64,000 bases of DNA from contig NZ_QOHO01000053.1 in NCBI RefSeq assembly GCF_003432035.1, forward strand, positions 1 through 64,000, given 5' to 3'. The DNA comes from Lacrimispora amygdalina (lineage in GTDB: Bacteria > Bacillota > Clostridia > Lachnospirales > Lachnospiraceae). Each line of letters opens with the position of its first letter. Position 1 is the first letter of the stretch. The notes beneath the pieces were generated by a model that worked only from the letters and a program-made list of their open reading frames with translations, had not been told where the DNA came from and searched no databases. Positions 41,667 through 52,130 of the stretch are shown piece by piece. The position numbers and the translations under genes are program-made.

Positions 41667-44306
41667 TTAAGAAAGCTGTGAAAGCCGTTCTTTCACCTGC
41701 TCCATCATCTGAGCATACTTCTCAAGCTTTGCCTTTTCTTCTTCGATCTTGGCCTCAGGCGCCTTGCTTACGAACTTCTCATTGCTTAACATGGTGCGCA
41801 CACGCTCCAGTTCCTTATTAAGGCGTTCCTCTTCCTTCTTCAGGCGTTCAATTTCTTTCTCAACATCAACCAGCTCTGCAAACGGCATATAGATGACAGC
41901 CTGGTGAATCACTGCTGAAACCGCGTCTTCACCGATCCCTGCCTTATCCTTCTGTATGCATACCTCACCTGCATATCCAAGAGCAGCAAAAAATACTTTG
42001 CTTCTCTCAAAAATATCCAGAACGTCCTGATTTTCAGAAACTACGTATACCTTTGCTTTTTTGCTGGGGGGAACATTCATGGAGGTTCTCACATTTCTGA
42101 TACCCCGTACTGCTTCCTTTATGGTTTCTACCGCCAGCTCATCCGCCTCAAATGCAAATTCTTCCCTGTATTCCGGCCATTTTGATATCATAATTGACTC
42201 TTCTTCCTCCGAAAGATTGCAGAAAATCTCCTCAGTCAGGAATGGCATATAGGGGTGAAGCAGCTTTAAGGAATTGATTAAAACAGTTTTTAATGTCCAT
42301 ACGGCTGCATTCTTTGTGGTATCTTCTTCGTTCCACAGCCTTGGTTTCACCATCTCGATGTACCAGTCGCAGAATTCTTCCCAGATAAAATCATATACCT
42401 TGGAAAGAGCGATTCCAAGCTCATATTTATCCAGATTTTCTGTTACATCCCTGGCAAGAGTATTGGCTTTTGATAAAATCCACTTATCCGCCATGGTGAG
42501 CTCAGTAAGCTGTGCTTTTGCATCAGGAGCCTTTTCAATATTCATCATGATAAACCGGGATGCATTCCATACTTTATTGGCAAAATTTCTGCTTGCCTCT
42601 ACCCGCTCCCAGTAAAAGCGCATATCATTGCCCGGTGCATTACCGGTAATCAGTGTCATTCTAAGGGCATCTGCGCCGTATTTATCGATAACTTCCAGAG
42701 GATCAATGCCGTTTCCTAAGGATTTGCTCATTTTCCTTCCTTCGGAATCTCTAACCAGTCCATGAATCAGCACAGTATGGAAGGGAAGCTCCCCTGTCTG
42801 CTCAATTCCGGAGAATACCATGCGGATTACCCAGAAGAAAATAATATCATAACCGGTTACAAGAACGCTGGTGGGATAGAAATATTTTAAATCTTCTGTA
42901 TTTTCCGGCCAGCCAAGGGTTGAGAATGGCCAGAGAGCAGAGGAAAACCAGGTATCAAGGGTATCTTCATCCTGCGTGAAGTGAGTACCGCCGCACTTGG
43001 GACAAACATCAGGAGAATCTTTGGAAACAATAATTTCATGACACTTATCACAATAATATGCCGGAATCCGGTGTCCCCACCAGAGCTGTCTGGAAATACA
43101 CCAGTCCCTGATATTCTCCAGCCAGTGAAGGTAGATCTTATCAAAACGCTCCGGAACGAACTTCAGCTTTCCGGTCTTTAATGCCTCGATAGCCGGTTTT
43201 GCCATCTCTTCCATCTTAACAAACCACTGCTGTTTCACCATAGGCTCTACCGTGGTTTTACAGCGGTCATGGGTACCGACTGCATGAGAATGGGGAACCA
43301 CTTTAACCAGAAGTCCTGAATCCTCTAAGTCTTTAACAATGGCCTTTCTGGCTTCGTAACGCTCCATACCGTTATATTTACTGCCTGCAAGACAAATGGT
43401 GGCATCATCATTCATGATTGTAAGCTCAGGCAGCTGATGTCTTCTTCCCACTTCAAAGTCATTGGGGTCATGAGCCGGGGTGATCTTAACGCAGCCGGTT
43501 CCAAATTCCTTGTCTACATAGGAATCCGCAATGACAGGAATCTCCCGGCCGGTAAGCGGAAGGATTAACATCTTACCGATTAAATCCTGGTAACGCTCGT
43601 CATCGGGATTTACCGCTACTGCCGTATCACCTAAGAGCGTTTCCGGTCTTGTGGTTGCTATTTCCACGAATCTTCCTTCCTCACCTGCAATGGGGTAGTT
43701 AATATGCCAGAAAAATCCATTCTGGTCTTCATGTTCTACCTCAGCATCGGAAATAGAGGTCTGACAGACAGGACACCAGTTTACAATCCTGGAACCTTTA
43801 TAGATATAGCCTTTTTTATACAATCTGATGAAAACTTCCTGTACTGCCTCGGAACAGCCTTCATCCATGGTAAAACGCTCTCTGTCCCAGTCAGCAGAGG
43901 ATCCCATCTTGTGAAGCTGATTAATGATCCGGCTTCCGTAATCTTTTCTCCAGTCCCAGCATTTTTCCAAAAAGCCGTCCCGTCCTAAATCTGCCTTTTC
44001 AATCCCCTGGGCTCTTAAGCTTTCAATTACTTTTACTTCTGTCGCAATGGCTGCATGATCCGTACCCGGCTGCCATAAAGCCTCAAAGCCCTGCATCCTC
44101 TTATAGCGGATCAGAATATCCTGCATGGTATTATCAAGGGCATGCCCCATATGAAGATGACCGGTAATATTGGGCGGGGGCATCACAATGGTAAACGGTT
44201 TTTTATCCTTATTTGGTTTGGCATGGAAATACTTTTTGTCCAGCCACTTCTGATAAAGTTTGCCTTCAATCCCTGAAGGATCATAGGTTTTCTCCAACTC
44301 TTTCAT
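41667..44306 (-). CDS. valS: Valyl-tRNA synthetase
   Basis: An 879-residue class I synthetase joining valine to tRNA-Val, with editing of threonine. It shows [18 protein letters not shown] (HMGH motif, near 43-60), a large editing insertion ([20 protein letters not shown]), [14 protein letters not shown] (KMSKS, near 522) and a C-terminal coiled coil rich in Glu/Lys (about 815-879). AAGGAGAAG precedes the ATG. Control is by a valine T-box upstream. Confidence 0.98.
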   Translation of the reverse strand: MKELEKTYDPSGIEGKLYQKWLDKKYFHAKPNKDKKPFTIVMPPPNITGHLHMGHALDNTMQDILIRYKRMQGFEALWQPGTDHAAIATEVKVIESLRAQGIEKADLGRDGFLEKCWDWRKDYGSRIINQLHKMGSSADWDRERFTMDEGCSEAVQEVFIRLYKKGYIYKGSRIVNWCPVCQTSISDAEVEHEDQNGFFWHINYPIAGEEGRFVEIATTRPETLLGDTAVAVNPDDERYQDLIGKMLILPLTGREIPVIADSYVDKEFGTGCVKITPAHDPNDFEVGRRHQLPELTIMNDDATICLAGSKYNGMERYEARKAIVKDLEDSGLLVKVVPHSHAVGTHDRCKTTVEPMVKQQWFVKMEEMAKPAIEALKTGKLKFVPERFDKIYLHWLENIRDWCISRQLWWGHRIPAYYCDKCHEIIVSKDSPDVCPKCGGTHFTQDEDTLDTWFSSALWPFSTLGWPENTEDLKYFYPTSVLVTGYDIIFFWVIRMVFSGIEQTGELPFHTVLIHGLVRDSEGRKMSKSLGNGIDPLEVIDKYGADALRMTLITGNAPGNDMRFYWERVEASRNFANKVWNASRFIMMNIEKAPDAKAQLTELTMADKWILSKANTLARDVTENLDKYELGIALSKVYDFIWEEFCDWYIEMVKPRLWNEEDTTKNAAVWTLKTVLINSLKLLHPYMPFLTEEIFCNLSEEEESIMISKWPEYREEFAFEADELAVETIKEAVRGIRNVRTSMNVPPSKKAKVYVVSENQDVLDIFERSKVFFAALGYAGEVCIQKDKAGIGEDAVSAVIHQAVIYMPFAELVDVEKEIERLKKEEERLNKELERVRTMLSNEKFVSKAPEAKIEEEKAKLEKYAQMMEQVKERLSQLS

Positions 44307-44346
44307 AATCTTCTCCTTTATATCAGTTCAGTATTTTGGAAAAACA

Positions 44347-44597
44347 AAAAGCCCTCTGCATCCGAAGATACAAAGGGCGAATAAACGCGGTACCACCTTT
44401 ATTATGGCAGATTCAGCCATATCTTTAGAGCCTTTAACGGGGCCATGCGTGAAAGCTTACTGTATGATAAAATTCAGCCTTCCGGTTCCGAAGCTACCTT
44501 CCGCATACACTGCCTTAACCGCCTTTCAGCCAGCGGACGGTTTTCTCTTTCAGGGTTATGTGCGTACTCCTCTTCTTCCATACCTTTTCCTGTTATC
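44347..44597 (-). promoter_or_regulatory. T-box leader of valS, specifier GTA (Val)
   Basis: The minus strand has the T-box motif AAAGGTGGTACCGCG (44386-44400), a Stem I internal loop with AGTA on one side and GAAG-GTA-GC on the other (specifier GTA at 44495-44497, a valine codon), and a terminator GCCCT / AGGGC with a T-run (44346-44378). The layout parallels the thrS T-box, including the GAAG before the specifier. Confidence 0.92.
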
Positions 44598-44603
44598 TAG
44601 TAT

Positions 44604-44632
44604 ATGATAGAGGCTTTTCACCGTTTTGTCAA
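44604..44632 (-). promoter_or_regulatory. SigA promoter of valS, overlapping the upstream stop codon
   Basis: TTGACA (44627-44632), a 17-bp spacer and TATCAT (44604-44609) on the minus strand. The -35 box includes the TGA stop (44629-44631) of the TPR protein gene upstream. Confidence 0.8.
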
Positions 44633-45444
44633 GACATAATATTGCGGTATTCCTTCTTCCACTTAGAAACCAGCTCTCCCGCTCCCTGGAAACGCTTAAT
44701 GGGATCTTTCTGGAATAAGTCTTCCAGTTCAAGCAGGCTCTTTGCCTTACCTGCCGTTTCATTTGCCATTTCCCGCTCTTTGATGCATATCTGCTTCAAT
44801 TCTTCCGTCATAAGAGTTAAAAAGCGCTCTCCCGGTGTCACAGAAGGGTTCCACTGGCTTAAGTGGCAGATTTTTTTAAGCACCTCCTCGTTTTTAACAA
44901 GGTCATATGATTTTTCATAAGCTTTACAGGCCTTATCCATGAGAAACAGACGGGCATAGGCAGCCCCTAAGTTATGATAGACTTTTGCCGTAAATCCGTC
45001 ACTGCCTCTGTCTGCTCTTGCCATGTCAAGAATTCTTAAATAAATGGATACTGCTTTTCCGTATTGTTTTTTCAGGAATAGAAAATCAGCCTTCTCCTTT
45101 AACAGTTCTGACTGCGGCAGCCTGCGAAATGCCGCCAGCTGCTGACGGAACCGTCCCACTTCCGCAGCACTGTAATAATCACATTCATGGAGGATCATAG
45201 CCAGAAGCTCATCCTCATCTTCCCCGCTTTTTTGCCATTTTTCAAGTTTTGCCGCAAAAAAGGCCATATCTAAATCTTCCCGGATAAATTCCACAAGACT
45301 TTCATCTATAAATCCGTCTATTACAAGAAGGGGATGATTATAAATCACATAGCAAAGTTCCTGGGAAGAAAAAATCCGTATTCCCAGATATTCAAAGTAA
45401 AAGGGCCGCTTTACCGGTTCCTGCCGGCACAGTATGAGGCTCAT
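44629..45444 (-). CDS. TPR-containing protein of the DUF5717-DUF5716 operon
   Basis: A 271-residue soluble, mostly helical protein with no signal peptide. The N-terminal 100 residues are unrecognised (SLILCRQEPVKRPFYFEYLGIRIFSSQELCYVIY). The middle has TPR-like helix pairs: LLKEKADFLFLKKQYGKAVSIYLRIL (near 114-139) and AKVYHNLGAAYARLFLMDKACKAYEKSYDL (near 153-182). Its ATG overlaps the stop of the DUF5716 gene by 4 nt (ATGA), so both are made together. It probably bridges partners in a complex with the two upstream products; no function is known. Confidence 0.85.
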   Translation of the reverse strand: MSLILCRQEPVKRPFYFEYLGIRIFSSQELCYVIYNHPLLVIDGFIDESLVEFIREDLDMAFFAAKLEKWQKSGEDEDELLAMILHECDYYSAAEVGRFRQQLAAFRRLPQSELLKEKADFLFLKKQYGKAVSIYLRILDMARADRGSDGFTAKVYHNLGAAYARLFLMDKACKAYEKSYDLVKNEEVLKKICHLSQWNPSVTPGERFLTLMTEELKQICIKEREMANETAGKAKSLLELEDLFQKDPIKRFQGAGELVSKWKKEYRNIMS

Positions 45445-46664
45445 AACATAACCTCCTGCCTGATGACTGCATCGGTAGCCGGAAACAGTTCTCCAAATCC
45501 CTTATCCCTTAAAACAACGGCCATGGTTTTCTCATCCAGGAATCCAAAACTGATCCCCAGGCGGGTTGTCCGGTCGGGGCGATTGGGAAATCCCTCCAGA
45601 GGTATCTTCACCAGTCTCTTTTGCTTGGGATCCATGGGTGTTACCATAAATTCCACATAATCCTGTTTGTCCACAATTAAGTCCACGCTGCTTTTCGCCT
45701 CATACCAGTTATCACCTGCTGCTGCCACTATGAGCTGGCTCTCCCGTTCCTTATGAAGCACACACAGGGAAACAGTGGAATGAAGATGGCCTTCGCAGAT
45801 ACAGATAAATGGATAAGCGGAGTTATCCTGTAAATAATCCATTCCTTTAAAAGCGGCGCCTCTGGCAAACAGCTCCGGCTCCATATAAACCTTTCTTCTG
45901 GAACAGAGCACTTTCATGGAATCCTTTGCCCAGTCATGGCGTTCAAACCCCTTTCCTGTTAAAAATACAGAAGAAAAGAGTTTTTTCTGCAATAGCCGGT
46001 CCGCACAGGAGCTTAAAATTTTATCCGCCAGCTTTCCGCCGGAAGGCGTATCCAGAATATCCAGATTAAAGCTTTCTTCCAAATCCTCATGCTCTGCAAT
46101 CACCATCATTTTCCGAAGTCCTCTCTGGACTTTAAGCTCATGGTAATGAAAGGAGTCCTCAGATAAATCAAATACTCCCACCTGGTTTCCCCATACTTCT
46201 TTTTTCTGGCTGAGAGCATAGTAAACAAAGCTTTCCGTATGGCTGATAATATGAACCCGCTCCCGTTCAATTCCCAGAGAGTCTGCACAATACATCAGGG
46301 CATCCATCAGCTTTCCATCCACTTTCTGCATGGTAATCACCAGCTGTTTAATCTCCTCACAGAAGAATTCTTCCATGGGTAGTTTTATGATTTTTTTCAA
46401 AAATAATTTTAGTAAGTCAAGACCTTCATATTTCGTACCGCCAAGCGTTGCAGTCCCGTCTTTTCTTACCATCTTTATCAGCTTGTCCACAATGATGCCT
46501 TCTCCCACAAGAGTATAGGCATAAGCTTCTTCTCCTATGTACCAGGCTTCTTCATCCTTTTTCTTGCAGATAACCGTAGGAATGCTCCATGATTTTTCTC
46601 TGTCATGGCAGCAGATCCGGGTATAGGCATCACACAGATCAAGCCCTATTATCAGTCCGTCCAT
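45441..46664 (-). CDS. DUF5716-like protein with actin/Hsp70 fold
   Basis: A 407-residue protein whose layout looks like an ASKHA ATPase (actin, Hsp70, MreB). The N-terminus LIIGLDLCDAYTRICCHD resembles phosphate loop 1, followed by IPTVICKKKDEEAWYIGEEAY. NQVGVFDLSEDSFHYHEL (near 180) sits where loop 2 (DxG) would be but lacks its glycine, and FLTGKGFE ... ELFARGAAFKG (about 250-290) resembles the adenosine site. Loop changes mean ATP hydrolysis may be lost. From memory it belongs to DUF5716. I start at the third codon (ATG 46664), 6 nt after AAGGGG. Operon: 15 nt after the DUF5717 gene, 4-nt overlap with the TPR gene. Confidence 0.82.
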   Translation of the reverse strand: MDGLIIGLDLCDAYTRICCHDREKSWSIPTVICKKKDEEAWYIGEEAYAYTLVGEGIIVDKLIKMVRKDGTATLGGTKYEGLDLLKLFLKKIIKLPMEEFFCEEIKQLVITMQKVDGKLMDALMYCADSLGIERERVHIISHTESFVYYALSQKKEVWGNQVGVFDLSEDSFHYHELKVQRGLRKMMVIAEHEDLEESFNLDILDTPSGGKLADKILSSCADRLLQKKLFSSVFLTGKGFERHDWAKDSMKVLCSRRKVYMEPELFARGAAFKGMDYLQDNSAYPFICICEGHLHSTVSLCVLHKERESQLIVAAAGDNWYEAKSSVDLIVDKQDYVEFMVTPMDPKQKRLVKIPLEGFPNRPDRTTRLGISFGFLDEKTMAVVLRDKGFGELFPATDAVIRQEVML

Positions 46665-46679
46665 TGACATCCCCTTATC

Positions 46680-49600
46680 TTACATCAGTGAAAATATTTC
46701 TTCCGCAGCAGCATTTTTCTTTAAATACTCCTGCATCCGTTTTTTAAGCCCGGTCTCATCCTTTAAATTGAGAGACAGGCTCATTTCGTTTAAGCAGGCA
46801 TATCTGCTGTCCGAATCTTTGGGTGCAACGCCTGCCTCGCAGCCGACGCTCCCCTCTTCCTTTAATACCCATTCTTCATCAATCAGTTCTTTTACCCGGT
46901 ATTCCATGATTTCGCCTTCAAACAATATTTTCTGTTTCACGAAAACACCCTGATACATACGGGTAATATCCTCACTGTGATACTCTTCCTCATCGGGTAG
47001 TATTCTGATTTCCAGTTCAATTTTCGAATCCCGTTCTGCGCAGTACTGAATCATCGCCTTATCCATGACATCCTCAGGCATGGGAATATACTTAGCCAGC
47101 TTTTTGTAGTACGGGAATACCAGGCGTTCTTCCATCAGCAGGGATACCATGCTTTTCAACAGTTCTTCCTGCTTCTCATCAATGGCAGGAAGTTCCGAAT
47201 AATATCTGGTCAGTGCCAGTAAATAGATGGTAGGAAAACGGCCTTTTTGAGACGCCGCCTGCAGGATTCCTTCCAGATAAGAAAAGACCTTTTCTTCCGG
47301 TTCTTTCCCATTCATAAAATAGTCCGTGCACTTTAAGGTAAAATATGCCTTTACGATGCTCTCACCAGGCTCTTTCCTGCTCTGGTATAAATGAAAAACC
47401 TTATCCAGTCTGGAAATATCGCCGCTGAACATCATCTGGGCAGTCAGCCGCTCTTCTAAATCATAGGTCTCCACATGAAGGGAAACTCCCTGCAGCAAAA
47501 TACGGTACATCTGGCTGCTGAGACCATTGTAATGTTCACACAGATAATCCAGGAGAACGCTGTCGCTTTCTTCTTCTAAAAAGGCGGTATATGCCAGATG
47601 CAGTAAAAGCGGATCCTCGCGGAATAAATTCTTAAGAATCATCTCCGTGCACAGCTTATGAAGCTGCCTGGAACTGATTCCTTCCCCGCCGAAATCCCGG
47701 ATCATCCGGTAAGCTTCTTCCATGTAATTGTTGTGAATCAGCGTATCACAGACACCTGCCCGCTCCTGCCTGGTAAGAACCTTCTTATCAAGTTTCAGTA
47801 AGTAACCGGCTCCGGCTCCCTCTCCCGGCGCAGTTTCTGCCTGCTTTTGATAATATTCAATGACTCTGGATAACAAAAGCTTCTGATAATAGGGACGCAG
47901 ATTTGGATCCTCCAGTGTGCTTTCCAGAATCCCCACCTCTTTGGCATCTTTCGCACCGCGGGCCAGAATCTCATCACAGACACGAAGGCGAAGCATGGAA
48001 TGCTCCGGATACAGTTCAAAGCATCTCTCCTCCAGCTCATTCCGCTCCATTACCGGATCCTTTTTGTATGGAATATTGGCGTACCGGTTTCCATATGCAT
48101 CCTGAAAAAGCAGAATGCTGTGTTCCGAAAACAGAGGAACATAGGCTACGCCGTCATCTAAAAGGAACGCATCTTCCTGCGTCATTTCTTCATAACAGAC
48201 AATGACATACTTCATTTTTTTATTGCTGCATTCCACCCGGTAGGAACGCAGAATGGAAGGAAGCACTTTCGCCATGGATAAATCCACAACTTCCTTTAAC
48301 ACCATCCGCTCATAGATTGCAGCCAGGTAATTGTCAATCCTGGATTCAAAGAGCTGTTCCGTCGCAAACTTCTCAATTATCCGTTCATAAGCCTGATAAA
48401 GAGGATCGGAAGGCTCTAAATATACAAGAACATTCTTATAAAGAACACTTCTGCTGTAAAGATCAAGTTCACTGCCTCCGTAGGAAAAATAAAGAAGCAC
48501 TTCTTTGGGAAGCAGATAGCAGTAGTTCTTAGGAAGCGCGTAAATATAATATTCATAAAGCCTGGTCAGGCTGATTCCCGCCCTGATTCCCTTCTCATAC
48601 CAGGAAAAAGCTTCTGAATTACGGCACTCTCCTTTGATCAGCAGGGAACAGATGGCCTCTAATACCTCTTTTTCAGATGTCTCTTTATAAAGTCTGCAAA
48701 GCATCCGGTAATGCAGCCGGTTATAATGCCTGGCTGCGAGAGTAAGTCTGCAAATCTGTGATGCCAGTCTTTTCTCTATGAGCCCTTTCCCCGCAGCAGA
48801 AAACAGGATCTGAAGTTCCACAGGACCAATAACCCGCACTAACTCCGGCGCACTGTTTAATACGTTGCAGCCCCATACATAGAAAAATGGGCTTCTTACC
48901 CCTGCTTCGTATTGACGCCTGAGTGTTGCCAGTAATGCCGGCGGATTTTCAAGCAGCCGGCTGTCTGTTTTTAGAAGAAGTCCAAATATATAAAACAGGT
49001 GATGATCCTCTTCCAGATATTTTTTCATCAGACGGACGAGAGATTCCCGCTGGTACTCATCAGGCTGAATCTCCAGCCGCAGATACTGGTAATAGCAGTA
49101 GATCTCCTTCTTCTCCTGTCTTTCTGAAAGGATCTCATCCCTGCTTTCATCAAGGAAAAGCGCTGCTTTCGACTTCTCTCCGGCAAACAGGCAGCATTCT
49201 GCACGAAGCAGCTTTATAAGGCCTGACTCCCCTTTCATCAGTTCGATTTCATCAAGTGCCTTCTCCATCTCTCTGCACAGAGACTCTGCACGTTCTTTCC
49301 CTGTCTCCGCCTCCAGGCGAAGCCGCAAAAATCGGCCGAATGCCTCTTTTGCAAAGGCGTCCTCCGCCGATATTCCTCCTCCCGGGTTGCTTACCGATAT
49401 GACCGGTACCAGGAAACACTCTTCCACTCCGTTTATCTGAATTCTGCCATAATTTTCTCCCTGGTGCATACGCTCCGGGTGTACCACAAAAGGCAGCTTA
49501 CATATATCATCTTCAAAATCCTGTTCGCCAATGGTTTTCTTTGGCAGTTCTATAAAATCACAGTCTGTTGTCACTTCCAGGCTGATGCAGCCCCAGCAGC

Positions 49601-50252
49601 TTCGTCTGATCTCGATCCAGTCCCTGGCAGCCTCCTCCAGTTCTCCATATCTGCGCTCTCCGGTATCCACCGACAACTCCACCGGCTTTTTTACCTTTAA
49701 AGCCACAAGAAACTCTTCCAGTTCCTTTCTTCTGTCAGGCCTGCCCTTTAATCCGTCATAAATTGCTCTTACATGAAGATCATTCATAAACGGAGCCGTA
49801 ACAAAATCGCGGTACTCAAACAAACGAAGAGCCGTATCCATATCTTTTTTTGCAGTATCTGCAAAATTCTCTGCTGTCGTTAAATCACTCAGTGCCTTCC
49901 CTGACGTGCCAAGCTCTACACGAAACGAATAAGGGACTTCTTTCTCGCCGCCATTGGTAACCAGATAAAAAGATCCCTTAATCACATCTCCGTCTTCCAT
50001 GAAACTTCCGTTAATCTCATAGACAAGATGATTGTATGTACCCCCAAACGATCCGCTTATCATCCGAACGCGGTAGTTAGAGGAATATGCAAGTCCTTTT
50101 ATGTGCAGGTTATTCTCACTGGTAACGACAAGTTCCCGTCTCGTGGCTCCGCCCGAACGCACCACATCATCAATTCCTGATGGGGTAACCTTTATCTTTG
50201 GAATCTCTGAATCAATGATGCCCTTTGCCAGCCTGTTGATTCGTTCTCTCAT
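46680..50252 (-). CDS. DUF5717-like giant scaffold protein
   Basis: A 1190-residue soluble protein. Residues about 30-115 look like a beta-sandwich domain (RRELVVTSENNLHIKGLAYSSNYRV ... GGTYNHLVYEINGSF). A second beta region covers about 200-290 (CWGCISLEVTTDCDFIELPKKTIGEQDF ... CFLVPVISVSNPGGG). From about 300 to 1080 the chain is helical repeats of TPR-like character, and a final beta part follows (GVFVKQKILFEGEIMEYRVKELIDE). No enzyme motif, signal peptide or membrane segment is visible. I recall it as DUF5717. It is the first gene of a three-gene operon with the actin-like and TPR proteins, suggesting a large assembly. Confidence 0.82.
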   Translation of the reverse strand: MRERINRLAKGIIDSEIPKIKVTPSGIDDVVRSGGATRRELVVTSENNLHIKGLAYSSNYRVRMISGSFGGTYNHLVYEINGSFMEDGDVIKGSFYLVTNGGEKEVPYSFRVELGTSGKALSDLTTAENFADTAKKDMDTALRLFEYRDFVTAPFMNDLHVRAIYDGLKGRPDRRKELEEFLVALKVKKPVELSVDTGERRYGELEEAARDWIEIRRSCWGCISLEVTTDCDFIELPKKTIGEQDFEDDICKLPFVVHPERMHQGENYGRIQINGVEECFLVPVISVSNPGGGISAEDAFAKEAFGRFLRLRLEAETGKERAESLCREMEKALDEIELMKGESGLIKLLRAECCLFAGEKSKAALFLDESRDEILSERQEKKEIYCYYQYLRLEIQPDEYQRESLVRLMKKYLEEDHHLFYIFGLLLKTDSRLLENPPALLATLRRQYEAGVRSPFFYVWGCNVLNSAPELVRVIGPVELQILFSAAGKGLIEKRLASQICRLTLAARHYNRLHYRMLCRLYKETSEKEVLEAICSLLIKGECRNSEAFSWYEKGIRAGISLTRLYEYYIYALPKNYCYLLPKEVLLYFSYGGSELDLYSRSVLYKNVLVYLEPSDPLYQAYERIIEKFATEQLFESRIDNYLAAIYERMVLKEVVDLSMAKVLPSILRSYRVECSNKKMKYVIVCYEEMTQEDAFLLDDGVAYVPLFSEHSILLFQDAYGNRYANIPYKKDPVMERNELEERCFELYPEHSMLRLRVCDEILARGAKDAKEVGILESTLEDPNLRPYYQKLLLSRVIEYYQKQAETAPGEGAGAGYLLKLDKKVLTRQERAGVCDTLIHNNYMEEAYRMIRDFGGEGISSRQLHKLCTEMILKNLFREDPLLLHLAYTAFLEEESDSVLLDYLCEHYNGLSSQMYRILLQGVSLHVETYDLEERLTAQMMFSGDISRLDKVFHLYQSRKEPGESIVKAYFTLKCTDYFMNGKEPEEKVFSYLEGILQAASQKGRFPTIYLLALTRYYSELPAIDEKQEELLKSMVSLLMEERLVFPYYKKLAKYIPMPEDVMDKAMIQYCAERDSKIELEIRILPDEEEYHSEDITRMYQGVFVKQKILFEGEIMEYRVKELIDEEWVLKEEGSVGCEAGVAPKDSDSRYACLNEMSLSLNLKDETGLKKRMQEYLKKNAAAEEIFSLM

Positions 50253-50331
50253 AGTACCACCTGTATCTTCAATTTCCTTATGTTTTTCGTATGCTTCATT
50301 TGAATTACTCTATATTCTAACATATTTTCTA

Positions 50332-50360
50332 TTGATTTAAAACCCTAAAATTGGTATGAT
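50332..50360 (+). promoter_or_regulatory. SigA promoter of the malic enzyme gene
   Basis: TTGATT (50332-50337), a 17-bp spacer and TATGAT (50355-50360) on the plus strand. The 143-bp gap also serves the divergent DUF5717 operon, for which I see only a weak TAGAAT-type -10. Confidence 0.65.
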
Positions 50361-50395
50361 AAATAAAAACTGTTGAAAAAAAGGACAAACTCATT

Positions 50396-51547
50396 ATGAC
50401 GACCAACGAGAAAGCATTATTGCTACATGAGAAATGGGGCGGAAAGCTGGAAATAACTTCCAAGGCAGCAGTAAAAAGCAGGGAAGATTTAGCCCTTGCA
50501 TATACCCCCGGAGTAGCGGAGCCCTGCAGGGTAATCGCGGATAATCCTGAAGCCGCCTATCAATATACCATCAAATCCAACACCATCGCTGTTGTATCCG
50601 ACGGCAGCGCTGTTTTAGGCCTTGGAAACATCGGCCCTCTTGCCGCCATGCCTGTGATGGAAGGCAAAGCAGTATTATTTAAAGAATTCGGCGGGGTCAA
50701 TGCCATTCCCATCTGCCTGGACACCCAGGATACGGAAGAGATTATTAAGACCGTCACTGCCATTGCCCCTGCTTTTGGCGGAATTAATCTTGAAGACATA
50801 TCTGCACCCAGATGCTTTGAGATTGAAGAGCGGTTAAAGAAGCTCCTTACCATTCCAGTCTTTCATGATGACCAGCATGGTACTGCAATCGTAGTCCTTG
50901 CAGGAGTCATCAATGCGCTGAAAGTGACAGGGAAAAAGAAAGAGGACTGCCGCGTGGTAGTAAACGGTGCAGGCTCCGCCGGCATTGCCATCACCAGACT
51001 TCTGCTGTCTTACGGATTTTTGCATATCGTCCTCTGTGACCGGGCAGGAATTCTTTTTAAGGGAATGGAAGGTTTAAACTGGATGCAGGAAAAGATGATG
51101 GATTCCACTAATTTAGAAGGCCAGACAGGAAGTCTTGCCGACGCCATGAAAGATGCCGATATCTTCATCGGAGTCTCAGCTCCCGGAATTGTAACAGAGG
51201 AGATGGTTTCTTCCATGAATTCTGATTCCATTCTCTTTGCCATGGCTAATCCGGTCCCGGAGATCATGCCGGATCTGGCGAAAAAGGCAGGAGCCAGGGT
51301 CGTTGGTACAGGAAGATCTGATTTCCCGAATCAGGTGAATAACGTAGTTGTCTTCCCAGGTATTTTTAAAGGTGCGCTGGAGAGAAGAGCTGCTGCCATT
51401 ACAGAAGAGATGAAGCTTGCTGCTGCAGAGGCCATCGCAGGCCTGGTAGCACCTTCCGCAATAAATGAAGACAATATCCTGCCTGAGGCTTTTGATCCCC
51501 GTGTGGCAGATGTTGTCAGCCGGGCGGTGAAAGACCATATCCGGTAA
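50396..51547 (+). CDS. NAD(P)-dependent malic enzyme (short form)
   Basis: A 383-residue enzyme that oxidises malate to pyruvate and CO2. It shows YTPGVAEPCR (near 40), the KEFGGVNAIPICLDTQD active-site region, VFHDDQHGTA with metal-binding Asp residues, and the nucleotide loop VVNGAGSAGIA. Length matches the short bacterial form without a phosphotransacetylase tail. First of three plus-strand genes; the DUF4364 gene follows 21 nt later. Confidence 0.93.
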   Translation: MTTNEKALLLHEKWGGKLEITSKAAVKSREDLALAYTPGVAEPCRVIADNPEAAYQYTIKSNTIAVVSDGSAVLGLGNIGPLAAMPVMEGKAVLFKEFGGVNAIPICLDTQDTEEIIKTVTAIAPAFGGINLEDISAPRCFEIEERLKKLLTIPVFHDDQHGTAIVVLAGVINALKVTGKKKEDCRVVVNGAGSAGIAITRLLLSYGFLHIVLCDRAGILFKGMEGLNWMQEKMMDSTNLEGQTGSLADAMKDADIFIGVSAPGIVTEEMVSSMNSDSILFAMANPVPEIMPDLAKKAGARVVGTGRSDFPNQVNNVVVFPGIFKGALERRAAAITEEMKLAAAEAIAGLVAPSAINEDNILPEAFDPRVADVVSRAVKDHIR

Positions 51548-51568
51548 TAAAAAGATGGAGGTTATCCA

Positions 51569-52093
51569 ATGCTCTCAGAACCCATGACACTATATAAGCT
51601 GATGATTCTATACATGTTGAAGCAGGTTAACTTCCCCCTGACCAGTGCACAATTATCTAACTTTTTTCTGGAGCATGAATATACCACATATTTTACATTG
51701 AATCAGGCATTGAATGAACTGTTAGAGGCAAGACTGCTGCATGTGGAGACCAATCACAACAGCAGCCGGTACGATATTACAAGAGAAGGGGAGGAGACTC
51801 TCTCATTCTTCGGCAATAAGATTTCACCTGCTATTGTCCATGACATGGATGAATATTTGAAAGAAAACAAGTTCCGTCTCCGCAATGAAGTGGGCGTGAC
51901 AGCAGATTACTATAAATCCACAAGCCAGGATTACATTGTTCACTGCGAGGTAAGAGAAGGCAAGAACTGTCTCATTAATCTGGAACTGTCCGTTCCCGAT
52001 AAGGATCAGGCAGAAATCATGTGTGACCACTGGAAATTAAAAAGCCAGGAAATTTATGCATTTGCCATGAAATCATTAATGAGCGGATCGTAA
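51569..52093 (+). CDS. DUF4364 family winged-helix protein
   Basis: A 174-residue protein. The N-terminal half is a winged helix (LYKLMILYMLKQVNFPLTSAQLSNFFLEHEYTTYFTLNQALNELLEARLLHVE, followed by YDITREGEETL), similar to PadR/MarR-type DNA-binding domains. The C-terminal half is a mixed alpha/beta domain typical of DUF4364. It is found widely in Clostridia and is presumed to be a regulator; the target is unknown. GGAGG lies 7 nt before the ATG. Confidence 0.88.
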   Translation: MLSEPMTLYKLMILYMLKQVNFPLTSAQLSNFFLEHEYTTYFTLNQALNELLEARLLHVETNHNSSRYDITREGEETLSFFGNKISPAIVHDMDEYLKENKFRLRNEVGVTADYYKSTSQDYIVHCEVREGKNCLINLELSVPDKDQAEIMCDHWKLKSQEIYAFAMKSLMSGS

Positions 52094-52130
52094 AATTCCT
52101 GTCAGCAGATATGATTAAGGGGGAATTCGT

